Source of the DNA: OMSK01 sp902492995
GTDB taxonomy: Bacteria > Bacillota_I > Bacilli_A > RF39 > UBA660
Direction of reading: 5' to 3'
Assembly: GCA_902492995.1 (NCBI GenBank)
Contig: CABUNR010000038.1
Span: 1 to 8,329, forward strand
Length of the DNA: 8,329 bases
Below the pieces are notes generated by a model. The model saw only the letters and a program-made list of their open reading frames with translations, had not been told where the DNA came from and did no database searches. The translations under genes and the position numbers were made by a program. Positions 1 through 5,554 of this stretch are shown in pieces; the stretch's first letter is position 1, and each line of letters starts with the position of its first letter.

Positions 1-6
1 ATAATA

Positions 7-47
7 AAAGAGTCTTAAGAATTCATTATAAATACCCAAAACTCTTT
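7..47 (-). terminator. Possible weak terminator after the 57-residue gene
   Basis: Seven-base arms AAAGAGT (7-13) and ACTCTTT (41-47) are perfectly complementary and would pair on the minus-strand transcript just past the stop codon at 79. A T-rich stretch (TTTTATTAT) follows. The loop is about 27 bases, which is long for an intrinsic terminator, and the stem is short. Position and orientation suit transcription ending after the small gene, but the structure alone is weak evidence. Confidence 0.22.
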
Positions 48-78
48 ACACTAAGCTAATTTCATTATTAATATATTT

Positions 79-252
79 TTACATATACTTTTCTATTATT
101 TCTTTTTCAGTAGGAACAATTTTACTTCCATTAATAACATACTTACATTCATCATCTAATACTAATATAATGCTGAATATTTCTTCATCATATTTAATAT
201 TTAAATCATCTATGAATTCTTTTAGTTCTTCCCCTTTTAATATTTTACTCAT
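79..252 (-). CDS. 57-residue protein of unknown function
   Basis: I do not recognise this protein. The start is the ATG at 252, giving MSKILKGEELKEF. A strong GAAGGAGG Shine-Dalgarno lies about 8 bases upstream, whereas the longer in-frame reading from 318 has no comparable site and would run through the likely promoter. The product is small and soluble-looking: a charged N-terminal helix (about residues 5-20), a short hydrophobic strand (FSIILVL, about 26-32) and a Lys/Glu-rich C-terminus. There is no signal peptide, transmembrane segment or metal-binding motif. It lies downstream of der but beyond der's terminator and with its own promoter candidate, so it is probably expressed separately. 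Its function is unknown. Confidence 0.72.
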   Translation of the reverse strand: MSKILKGEELKEFIDDLNIKYDEEIFSIILVLDDECKYVINGSKIVPTEKEIIEKYM

Positions 253-273
253 AATAAAACCTCCTTCATATAC

Positions 274-302
274 ATTAAAACATAAAATAAATTTATTTAC
301 AA
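274..302 (-). promoter_or_regulatory. Promoter candidate for the 57-residue gene
   Basis: On the minus strand a -35-like TTGTAA (302-297) is separated by 17 bases from TTTAAT (279-274). The -10 is preceded by TG one base upstream (extended -10). The predicted transcript would start near 267, leaving a short leader that contains the Shine-Dalgarno. Matches are 4/6 and 5/6, and in DNA this AT-rich such matches arise by chance, so confidence is moderate. Confidence 0.42.
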
Positions 303-416
303 ATGACACTTTTAACATATTTTTAAGTTTTAAATATTAAAAATTTAATATTTGTATAAGCAAATTTTAAAAATTTATAATAAATAATAATCAAAAATAC
401 CAAAATTATATAAATT

Positions 417-447
417 AAAAAAAATAATTTGTTTTTTAACAAATTAT
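417..447 (-). terminator. Intrinsic terminator of der
   Basis: Perfect 10-base inverted arms ATAATTTGTT (424-433) and AACAAATTAT (438-447) enclose a 4-base loop. On the minus-strand transcript the hairpin runs straight into a run of eight T (424-417). The upstream arm begins inside the last sense codon of der and includes its TAA stop, so the terminator overlaps the end of the gene. This should insulate der from the small gene further left. Confidence 0.75.
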
Positions 448-1766
448 AATTCTTGTTCTCCCTTATTCTTAAATTGTAGTATAATTGGTGTTCCTTCAAA
501 ATCAAAGTTTTCTCTTAATTTATTTTCTAAATATCTTTTATAAGAAAAATGTACAAGTCCTTTATTATTAACTTGAATATTAAATTTTGGTGGTTTTGTA
601 CTAGCTTGATTTACAAAATAAATTTTAAGTCTTTTTCCTTTATAAGAAGGTGGTAAATTGAGTTGATATGCTTCTTCTATTACATCATTTAAAAGACTTG
701 TCTTGACCTGTCTTTTACTATTTTCATATACTTTAAGAATTTCTGGCATTAAAGTATGAATTCTTTTGTGTGTCTTGGCTGATAAAAATACAATTGGAGC
801 ATAATCTAAAAAGGCAAAATCAAGTCTTATTAATTCTTTCCATTTCTTCATAGATGCATCTTTATCTTCAATGGTATCCCATTTATTTACAACAATAATG
901 ACAGCTTTTCCTGCTTCTACAGCATAACCTGCAATATGTTTATCATGTTCTATAATTCCTTCTTCAGCATTTATAACAATCACACAAACATCAGATCTAT
1001 CAATTGCTTTCATAGATCTAAGTAAGCTGTATTTTTCTATATTTTCATATATTTTTCCTCTTTTTCTCATTCCCGCTGTATCTATTACTACAAAATCTTT
1101 ATCATGATATTTAAAAGGTAAATCAACAGAATCTCTAGTAGTTCCTGCAACATTTGAAACAATTACTCTCTCTTCATTTAATATTGCATTTACTAAACTA
1201 CTTTTTCCTACATTTGGTCTTCCTATGACAGAAAACTTTATAGTATTTGAATCATATTCATCTTCTTCTATCTCTTTAAAATCAGAGCATACTAAATCAA
1301 GTAAATCTTCAACACCTATATTTTGTTCACCACTTATATTTATATAATTATCAAATCCTAATTCATAAAAATCATATAAATGTTCTTTTGATTCTTTACT
1401 ATCAACTTTATTTATCGCAACTATAACTTTTTTATCTTGTCTTAAAAGCATTTCTTTTACAACTAAGTCATTACTAGTTATACCTTCTTTAGCATCTACA
1501 ACAAATATTATTACGTCTGCTTCTTCTATAGCAAGCGTTGCTTGAATTTTTATTTCTTCATTAAATTTTGTATCTTCTAAATCAATACCTCCTGTATCTA
1601 TTAAGTGAAATTTATAATTTTTATAATTTACATTTCCATATATTCTATCTCTAGTAACTCCAGGAGTATCTTCTATTATTGATATTTTTTTTCCAATTAT
1701 TTTATTAAATATAGTACTTTTTCCTACATTTGGTCTTCCAACTAATGCAACGACTGGCTTCTTCAT
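444..1766 (-). CDS. der: Ribosome biogenesis GTPase Der (EngA)
   Basis: Der is an essential GTPase with two tandem G domains that acts in assembly of the 50S ribosomal subunit. G domain 1 shows GRPNVGKS (residues 10-17), the switch I Thr in PGVTRD (about 35-40), DTGG (57-60) and NKVD (119-122). G domain 2 repeats these as GRPNVGKS (182-189), AGTTRD (207-212), DTAG (229-232), NKWD (294-297) and SAK (329-331). A C-terminal KH-like domain (about 350-435) contains GKRLKIYFVNQAS and ends in PIILQFKNK. The length of 440 residues is normal and all nucleotide-binding motifs are intact. The ATG at 1766 has AGAGGTGA about 6 bases upstream. It is the last gene of the leftward cluster that includes ysxC and is closed by an overlapping terminator. 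Conserved Trp residues are TGG-coded. Confidence 0.98.
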   Translation of the reverse strand: MKKPVVALVGRPNVGKSTIFNKIIGKKISIIEDTPGVTRDRIYGNVNYKNYKFHLIDTGGIDLEDTKFNEEIKIQATLAIEEADVIIFVVDAKEGITSNDLVVKEMLLRQDKKVIVAINKVDSKESKEHLYDFYELGFDNYINISGEQNIGVEDLLDLVCSDFKEIEEDEYDSNTIKFSVIGRPNVGKSSLVNAILNEERVIVSNVAGTTRDSVDLPFKYHDKDFVVIDTAGMRKRGKIYENIEKYSLLRSMKAIDRSDVCVIVINAEEGIIEHDKHIAGYAVEAGKAVIIVVNKWDTIEDKDASMKKWKELIRLDFAFLDYAPIVFLSAKTHKRIHTLMPEILKVYENSKRQVKTSLLNDVIEEAYQLNLPPSYKGKRLKIYFVNQASTKPPKFNIQVNNKGLVHFSYKRYLENKLRENFDFEGTPIILQFKNKGEQEL

Positions 1767-1783
1767 AAAATCACCTCTAAAGT

Positions 1784-1812
1784 ATTATATCAAATTAAAC
1801 AATTTTTTAAAA
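1784..1812 (-). promoter_or_regulatory. Promoter candidate for der
   Basis: A TGATATAAT extended -10 (TATAAT at 1789-1784) lies just upstream of der. A weak -35-like hexamer falls at 1812-1806, at a spacing of 16-17 bases (TTTAAA or TTTTAA). The implied transcript starts near 1777, right at the Shine-Dalgarno, giving a leader of only about 11 bases. The same TGATATAAT string precedes ysxC. Confidence 0.42.
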
Positions 1813-1815
1813 GAT

Positions 1816-2289
1816 TTAATTTAGTATTATTCTTTTACCATTATTTATTATAGTATTTGTATCTCTATATATTAAATTTCCAAATTCATATAAATATGAC
1901 TTTATTTTTTCATCTAATATATTTTCAGTTTTTAAATATATTTTTTTATTATAATATATTACTATAGAATTATTTATAATTTTATCATTAAAAAATATAT
2001 CTTCTACTTCAAATAAAAAAGGATTTTCAATTAAAGTAATATGCATATCAACTTCATCGTAATAATCAAAATAATCTATATCGTCTTTTGCTAATTCTAT
2101 AACTATTCCAAAATTATTATCAGAATAAACATTAACAAAATAAAATCCACTAATATTAACTTTATCCTTTATTTTAATAAATAAATCTTTAAAATATTCT
2201 TTAACCAAATCTAAATCTTCTAAATCAATATCTACAGAATTATTATTAATATATATTAAAATATCATCATCGATATTTGATATTCTCAT
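1816..2289 (-). CDS. Acidic 157-residue protein of unknown function
   Basis: I do not recognise a family. The protein starts MRISNIDDDILIYINN at the ATG at 2289, with TTAGGTGA as Shine-Dalgarno about 5 bases upstream. It is rich in Asp, Glu, Ile and Tyr, with alternating short hydrophobic stretches that suggest a mixed alpha/beta soluble fold. The segment around residues 60-110 looks mostly beta. There is no signal peptide, transmembrane helix, Cys/His cluster or nucleotide-binding loop. It sits between ysxC (40 bases upstream) and der (49 bases downstream) in the same direction, so co-expression with the two ribosome-assembly GTPases is likely. A role in the same process would be guilt by association only. 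Confidence 0.85.
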   Translation of the reverse strand: MRISNIDDDILIYINNNSVDIDLEDLDLVKEYFKDLFIKIKDKVNISGFYFVNVYSDNNFGIVIELAKDDIDYFDYYDEVDMHITLIENPFLFEVEDIFFNDKIINNSIVIYYNKKIYLKTENILDEKIKSYLYEFGNLIYRDTNTIINNGKRIILN

Positions 2290-2312
2290 TTTATCACCTA
2301 ATTTATTGTATG

Positions 2313-2341
2313 AAAAAAAAGAATTAATTCTATATAATTCT
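2313..2341 (-). terminator. Possible weak terminator after ysxC
   Basis: On the minus strand seven-base arms AGAATTA and TAATTCT pair across an 8-base loop (2341-2320) that overlaps the last codons and stop of ysxC. Seven further T (2319-2313) follow. The stem is almost all A-T and therefore unstable, so this could at most give partial attenuation before the downstream 157-residue gene. Confidence 0.33.
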
Positions 2342-2911
2342 TTCTATTTTTTCATATACTTCAGATTTACCTTCTTTATTTACATTAGAGAAAACTATAA
2401 AGTCATCTCCAACTCCAAGTTCTAAATTAGATAAAATCATATTTCTTTGTGTTTGATGTTTAGTTATTCCAATCTTATCAGATTTGGTTGCTATTATAGT
2501 AACTGGTATTTTATAATACTTCAAAAAATTATACATCATAATATCATCACTACTAGGTTTATGTCTAAAATCAATTAACATAAATACTTGTTTTAAATTA
2601 ACTCTATTTGTTAAATAATCTTCCATCATTAATCCAAATTTTCTTTTTTTACTTTTATTTAAGTTTGCAAATCCGTATCCTGGTGCATCTACTAAATAAA
2701 ATTTTTCATTTACTAAATAAAAATTTATTGTTTGCGTTTTTCCCGGATTAGCAGATGTTCTGGCATAATTTTTTCTATTTATAAGTGTATTTATAAAACT
2801 ACTTTTTCCTACATTAGATCTACCTACAAGTAAAAATTCTGGTTTATTATCCGTTGGATATTGACTTCTTCTTACAGCACTTATAGTTAAATCAACACTA
2901 GTTATTTTCAT
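2330..2911 (-). CDS. ysxC: Ribosome biogenesis GTPase YsxC/YihA (EngB)
   Basis: This is a single-domain TRAFAC-class GTPase needed for late 50S subunit assembly. Visible motifs are the P-loop GRSNVGKS (residues 30-37), the G2-region Thr in KTQTINFY (58-65), DAPG (75-78) followed by the family-typical YGFA, and TKSD (142-145). The G5 region reads FSNVNKEG (174-181). The length of 193 residues is standard for the family. The ATG at 2911 is preceded by AAAGGAG at about 8 bases. The stop is TAG. Its own extended -10 promoter lies just upstream (2939-2966), so it can be transcribed independently of the receiver-like gene. It is followed by an unknown gene and then der, linking two ribosome-assembly GTPases. 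Confidence 0.97.
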   Translation of the reverse strand: MKITSVDLTISAVRRSQYPTDNKPEFLLVGRSNVGKSSFINTLINRKNYARTSANPGKTQTINFYLVNEKFYLVDAPGYGFANLNKSKKRKFGLMMEDYLTNRVNLKQVFMLIDFRHKPSSDDIMMYNFLKYYKIPVTIIATKSDKIGITKHQTQRNMILSNLELGVGDDFIVFSNVNKEGKSEVYEKIERII

Positions 2912-2938
2912 ATAAACTACTCCTTTTTTTCATAAAAC

Positions 2939-2966
2939 ATTATATCACATAAATAAAATTTTTCAA
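2939..2966 (-). promoter_or_regulatory. Promoter of ysxC
   Basis: On the minus strand TTGAAA (2966-2961, 5/6 match to -35) is followed after 16 bases by TATAAT (2944-2939), which is preceded by TGA (extended -10). The start of transcription would be near 2932, giving a leader of about 20 bases that includes the AAAGGAG site. It is one of the best sigma-A-type matches in the window. Confidence 0.62.
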
Positions 2967-2971
2967 AAAAT

Positions 2972-3466
2972 TTATTTTAGTATTTTTTGACGTTGCTTTT
3001 CTTCTTTAAATTTTTCTAAATCTTCTTCATATAAATTAGAATTTTGACCTAAATTACTCATAAAAAGCTTTTTATTTTTACCCATCATATCATCTATTAC
3101 TCTTTGTATTGAATTATATATTGAAGTATCTGAGTTTAATTTAATAAAATAATCATAATTACAATTTTCTATATCTTCATTTGAATAAATACAAACCTTT
3201 AAATCTGCATCTATCCTTTCTTTTATTATTTTAACTATTTCTTTAGCATATGGTTTAATATTATATGAATCACTATCAAAAGGTAGGTAATTACAAGTTA
3301 TAACTAAATCAACTTGATCCATCCATTTTTTTAAATTAAATAGTGTAATCATTGAACCGGTTCTTGAAATACCTCTATATAATGTTGGGGCATCTAAAAT
3401 TTGATTTAAAGCATCTGCTATTTTTTTATATAAAAAGTCATTATCTTCTATTATCATTATTTTCAT
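2972..3466 (-). CDS. Receiver-like (CheY-fold) protein lacking the phospho-acceptor Asp
   Basis: The N-terminus MKIMIIEDND looks like a response-regulator receiver, with the acidic pair E7/D8. The stretch DLVITCNYLPFDSDSY (53-68) aligns with the usual DLVLLDxxLPGxDG, but the phospho-acceptor Asp is Cys58. A Ser at 95 (CIYSNED) and Lys at 109 (FIKLN) match the conserved Thr/Ser and Lys. After the domain (about 1-125) comes a short charged tail, with no DNA-binding output domain. The start is the ATG at 3466, which has TTAGGTGA about 5 bases upstream. The GTG at 3475 is part of that Shine-Dalgarno itself. I infer a phosphorylation-independent pseudo-receiver, perhaps a protein-interaction module. 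It lies 60 bases upstream of ysxC. The fold assignment is by motif reading only. Confidence 0.72.
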   Translation of the reverse strand: MKIMIIEDNDFLYKKIADALNQILDAPTLYRGISRTGSMITLFNLKKWMDQVDLVITCNYLPFDSDSYNIKPYAKEIVKIIKERIDADLKVCIYSNEDIENCNYDYFIKLNSDTSIYNSIQRVIDDMMGKNKKLFMSNLGQNSNLYEEDLEKFKEEKQRQKILK

Positions 3467-3500
3467 AAAAATCACCTAAATTATTATATTAAATTAATAA

Positions 3501-3547
3501 TTATTTTTTTAATATTTTTTGTTCTCCTTTCATACTTAAATAATTTT
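3501..3547 (-). other. Out-of-frame continuation of the small ORF at 3548-3652
   Basis: In the -1 frame relative to the small ORF, the sequence continues without a stop as IENYLSMKGEQKILKK and ends at TAA (3501-3503). One extra A in the A6 run just before the TAG, or a -1 ribosomal slip there, joins both parts into one charged, helical protein of about 50 residues. This suggests either a decayed gene, a sequencing error in a homopolymer, or slippage-controlled expression. Confidence 0.4.
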
Positions 3548-3652
3548 CTATTTTTTCTTTTCAATTTCCTTTTCACATTCTTTAATTATATCTTTTGAAG
3601 CTAATTCACGCATTTCTGTAATATATTCCTTTTCAAGTAATTCTAAATTCAT
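3548..3652 (-). CDS. Small charged ORF (34 residues), probably frameshifted
   Basis: The ATG at 3652 is preceded by AGAAGGA at a spacing of 8 bases. The reading is MNLELLEKEYITEMRELASK followed by DIIKECEKEIEKKK and TAG. The sequence is strongly helical and amphipathic, like a small antitoxin, adaptor or coiled-coil fragment, but I do not recognise a family. Translation ends directly after AAG AAA AAA, and the -1 frame continues openly for 16 more codons with similar composition. It lies between the M15 peptidase and the receiver-like gene on the same strand. The Shine-Dalgarno and regular codon use make it likely that it is, or recently was, translated. Confidence 0.5.
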   Translation of the reverse strand: MNLELLEKEYITEMRELASKDIIKECEKEIEKKK

Positions 3653-3788
3653 TTTATTATTCCTTCTTAATTTTTATATTTTATTTATAATAACATTTTA
3701 AACTAAAGATAAATAAAATATGTAATTATTATACTAAAATTTAAAATAACAATAAAGATTAATAATAAAAAATAATATATTTAATATA
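3653..3788 (-). other. AT-rich intergenic region
   Basis: This region separates the M15 gene from the small ORF. It holds the small ORF's Shine-Dalgarno (3661-3667). A TATAAT (3733-3728) could be a -10 element, but no convincing -35 stands at 16-18 bases. Just past the M15 stop, an AT-only dyad (3776-3788) followed by a run of T on the minus strand (3772-3767) could act as a weak terminator. Nothing else is evident. Confidence 0.35.
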
Positions 3789-4352
3789 CTATTTTTTATA
3801 TTGAAAATGATGGTAATCCTGAAAAGACCATAATCCTCCCCATTCAAAGCCATTTTTAATAAATAGTTTATAACATAAATCATTTGTATCTATTTTATGT
3901 TCAAAGTTATTAAATCTATTATAATATTTTTCACCATTCCAAGGTAATATTACACCATTTTTTAAACAGCATGGATTATACAAAGGGTTAATATCAACAG
4001 CAAGTCCATAAAGTCCATATGAGTGTAAAGATAATTTATCTGTATTAATTATTTTTCTATAGTTAAAACAAGATGTATTATTATCTTCCATAGATAATAT
4101 ATCATTAAAATCATAATCATCTATCAGATTAATTTTTTCAATTTTATATTTATTTTCAAACAATTCATTAAATATATTAATTAATTTATCAGCTATCAAT
4201 CTATTACAAATAAGTGTTCCATTTGAAATTTCATTGTTAAAATTATAATATTTAACATTTATTTCTACTAAATTATCAACTATATTTTTAAAAGAATCAT
4301 CAAACCTATTTAATAATTTATTTTTATAATCACCATTAAGTTCATTAATCAT
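3789..4352 (-). CDS. M15-family (VanY/M15C-type) D-Ala-D-Ala carboxypeptidase-like zinc peptidase
   Basis: This family cleaves D-Ala-D-Ala or L-Ala-D-Glu bonds in peptidoglycan peptides. The family signature is clear: NNTSCFNYR (91-99), SLHSYG (108-113), AVDINPLYNP (118-127), GFEWGGLW (168-175) and DYHHFQY (179-185). Presumed zinc ligands are His110, Asp120 and His182, with Glu170 catalytic. Oddly, the usual HxxGxAxD spacing is enlarged by three residues because YGL occurs twice (112-117). The DNA shows an exact 9-bp tandem duplication (4002-4010 and 4011-4019), which may impair zinc binding. No signal peptide or transmembrane helix is present, and a TAA codon immediately upstream rules out an N-terminal extension, so export is unclear. 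The ATG at 4352 has AGGAGG at 9 bases. It is the third gene after the promoter near 5480. Confidence 0.9.
   Translation of the reverse strand: MINELNGDYKNKLLNRFDDSFKNIVDNLVEINVKYYNFNNEISNGTLICNRLIADKLINIFNELFENKYKIEKINLIDDYDFNDILSMEDNNTSCFNYRKIINTDKLSLHSYGLYGLAVDINPLYNPCCLKNGVILPWNGEKYYNRFNNFEHKIDTNDLCYKLFIKNGFEWGGLWSFQDYHHFQYKK
4002..4019 (-). repeat. 9-bp tandem duplication inside the M15 zinc motif
   Basis: The unit AAGTCCATA occurs twice head to tail on the plus strand. On the coding strand it duplicates the codons for Tyr-Gly-Leu. Exact identity of the two copies points to a recent slippage event. It lies between the His and the Asp of the HxxGxAxD zinc motif. Confidence 0.85.
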
Positions 4353-4394
4353 TTAATAAAACCTCCTATTATAATATATAATAAACTGTTAAAT

Positions 4395-4820
4395 TTAAAT
4401 ATTTAATTTTTTTAAATATTCTTTTTTTAATTTAATTTTTTCCTCATCAAATTCTTCTACATTTATATCTGATCTTAATATATTTGTAGGACTATAATTA
4501 CTTATATTAATTTCTTTTATTAATCTTTTTAAATCATTTAAGCGCATTAAAATATATCTTGATGTTGAATAATCTATTATTTCATGCATTTTCTGTAGTT
4601 CTATATATTCTTCCAATAATTTTTGAATTTCTATATTTGTTTGTTTTAATAAACTATATTTAACAATTAATAGTGCAAAAAAATTTTTAGAAACCTTTAC
4701 ACATTTTGCACTATCTAATTTTATGATTTGTTCTATAGATAATGCATTTTTTTTAATATGATTATTTTTATATAAAGATCTTTTTATTAATTTATAATTT
4801 CTATTTTTTTCATCATTCAT
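4395..4820 (-). CDS. 141-residue helical protein of unknown function
   Basis: No family is recognised. The ATG at 4820 follows TTGGAG at about 8 bases. The protein is Lys-rich, with a basic N-terminus (NRNYKLIKRSLYKNNHIKKN, about 6-25) and then mostly predicted helix. A moderately hydrophobic stretch FFALLIVKYSLL (about 47-58) is too short and mixed for a confident membrane span. The C-terminal part (about 115-141) is charged. It has no Cys/His cluster or P-loop. It lies 45 bases downstream of the 193-residue gene and 42 bases upstream of the M15 peptidase, all in the same direction, which suggests an operon. The basic N-terminus could bind nucleic acid or membrane, but that is speculation. 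Confidence 0.78.
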   Translation of the reverse strand: MNDEKNRNYKLIKRSLYKNNHIKKNALSIEQIIKLDSAKCVKVSKNFFALLIVKYSLLKQTNIEIQKLLEEYIELQKMHEIIDYSTSRYILMRLNDLKRLIKEINISNYSPTNILRSDINVEEFDEEKIKLKKEYLKKLNI

Positions 4821-4865
4821 AAATTAACTCCAATCTAATTAATATAATTTATTTCTAAATTTATA

Positions 4866-5447
4866 TTATATAAGCTTTTTTACATGTTCATCTTCTTCTA
4901 ACATATCTAATATTCCAGAGTCCAATAATTCTTTATACCCTTTTAATTGTTCAATTATAAAATCATTTGATAATTCAGCTTCCTCTGTTTTTTCAAATAT
5001 TTCTATATCAATTTCACCATTTTGTAATTTTTTTATAAAATTTTTTACAAAAATATCTGCATTCTTTATACTATATTCACATTTTACTATTTTTCCATTT
5101 TCTTTTTTTAACCCTAAAGCATTAAGAGCATTTTCTTGTTGTGACGCCTTTATAACACTACGTGGAATTTTATAAAAATAATCATCTCTTACTTTTTCAA
5201 TGTCAATACCTGGTTTTAATATAGAATATTCATTTCCATTTTCATCAAAAGAATTAAAATAAATTAATTTTGAATAATCTAGTGGATAAACCATATTAAC
5301 TTTACTATTTAAATTTTCTAAATTATTATCTACTATAGCATCAAAAACTTTAATTTTATTAGTAGATAATATTTTACCTCTTGTTGCTTCATAACTATAT
5401 AAAAGTGCAAGTGTTGTAGTATCTTGTATAAATATTTTACTACTCAT
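4866..5447 (-). CDS. 193-residue protein of unknown function
   Basis: No family is recognised. The ATG at 5447 has TTGGAGGG about 7 bases upstream. The N-terminal part (about 1-100) appears mixed alpha/beta, with MSSKIFIQDTTTLALLYSYE and later YPLDYSKLIYFNSFDENG. The middle holds SVIKASQQENALNALGLKKE (98-117), a helical stretch. The C-terminal third (about 140-193) is acidic and helical and ends DMLEEDEHVKKLI. No signal peptide, transmembrane segment, metal site or nucleotide loop is visible. It is the first gene after a good promoter (5472-5499) and heads a probable operon with the 141-residue protein and the M15 peptidase. Composition matches its neighbours. Confidence 0.85.
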   Translation of the reverse strand: MSSKIFIQDTTTLALLYSYEATRGKILSTNKIKVFDAIVDNNLENLNSKVNMVYPLDYSKLIYFNSFDENGNEYSILKPGIDIEKVRDDYFYKIPRSVIKASQQENALNALGLKKENGKIVKCEYSIKNADIFVKNFIKKLQNGEIDIEIFEKTEEAELSNDFIIEQLKGYKELLDSGILDMLEEDEHVKKLI

Positions 5448-5471
5448 TATAAACCCTCCAATTCAACTGTT

Positions 5472-5499
5472 ATTATACATCAAAATCATTTAAATTCAA
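5472..5499 (-). promoter_or_regulatory. Promoter of the 4866-5447 / 4395-4820 / M15 gene group
   Basis: On the minus strand TTGAAT (5499-5494) lies 16 bases upstream of a perfect TATAAT (5477-5472), with TG directly before the -10. The transcript would start near 5465 and include the GGAGGG site of the 193-residue gene. It lies just beyond the terminator of the HD gene, as expected for a new transcription unit. Confidence 0.58.
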
Positions 5500-5521
5500 A
5501 TACTTTATTATTGTATTTACA

Positions 5522-5554
5522 TAAAAAGTATTTAACCATTTAGATCAAATACTT
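5522..5554 (-). terminator. Likely terminator after the HD-domain gene
   Basis: Eight-base arms AAGTATTT (5526-5533) and AAATACTT (5547-5554) are exact reverse complements around a 13-base loop, and overlap the TAA stop of the HD gene. On the minus strand the second arm runs into TTTTT and then AT. The stem is AT-rich and the T run short, so efficiency is uncertain, but the position between two transcription units fits. Confidence 0.5.

Noticed and set aside
253..318. N-terminal extension of the 57-residue gene to an ATG at 318.
   Set aside because: The strong GAAGGAGG site sits in front of the internal ATG at 252, and the extension overlaps the likely promoter.
332..353. Perfect 10-base inverted repeat AAATATTAAA / TTTAATATTT between der and the 57-residue gene.
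   Set aside because: It is purely A-T with a 2-base spacer and no following T run in either direction; such dyads are expected by chance in this composition. Not called as terminator or operator.
323..505. Minus-strand open frame of 60 codons with a hydrophobic middle, resembling a small membrane protein.
   Set aside because: It starts inside der in another frame, runs through der's terminator, has no clear ribosome site, and its hydrophobicity is what AT-rich sequence gives by chance.
2950..2980. AT-only inverted repeat after the receiver-like gene as a terminator.
   Set aside because: The loop is only about 2 bases, no T run follows, and it overlaps the -35 of ysxC.
3467..3475. GTG start three codons upstream for the receiver-like gene.
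   Set aside because: The GTG is part of the AGGTGA Shine-Dalgarno that serves the ATG at 3466.
4368..4373. TATAAT directly in front of the M15 gene as a private promoter.
   Set aside because: It abuts the AGGAGG; a transcript starting 6-7 bases later would lack the ribosome site, so it cannot serve this gene.
5497..5554. Recurring AAATACTT strings as a small repeat array or attachment site.
   Set aside because: Only two copies pair as a hairpin at the end of the HD gene and a third is a short, AT-rich match; a terminator explains the first two.
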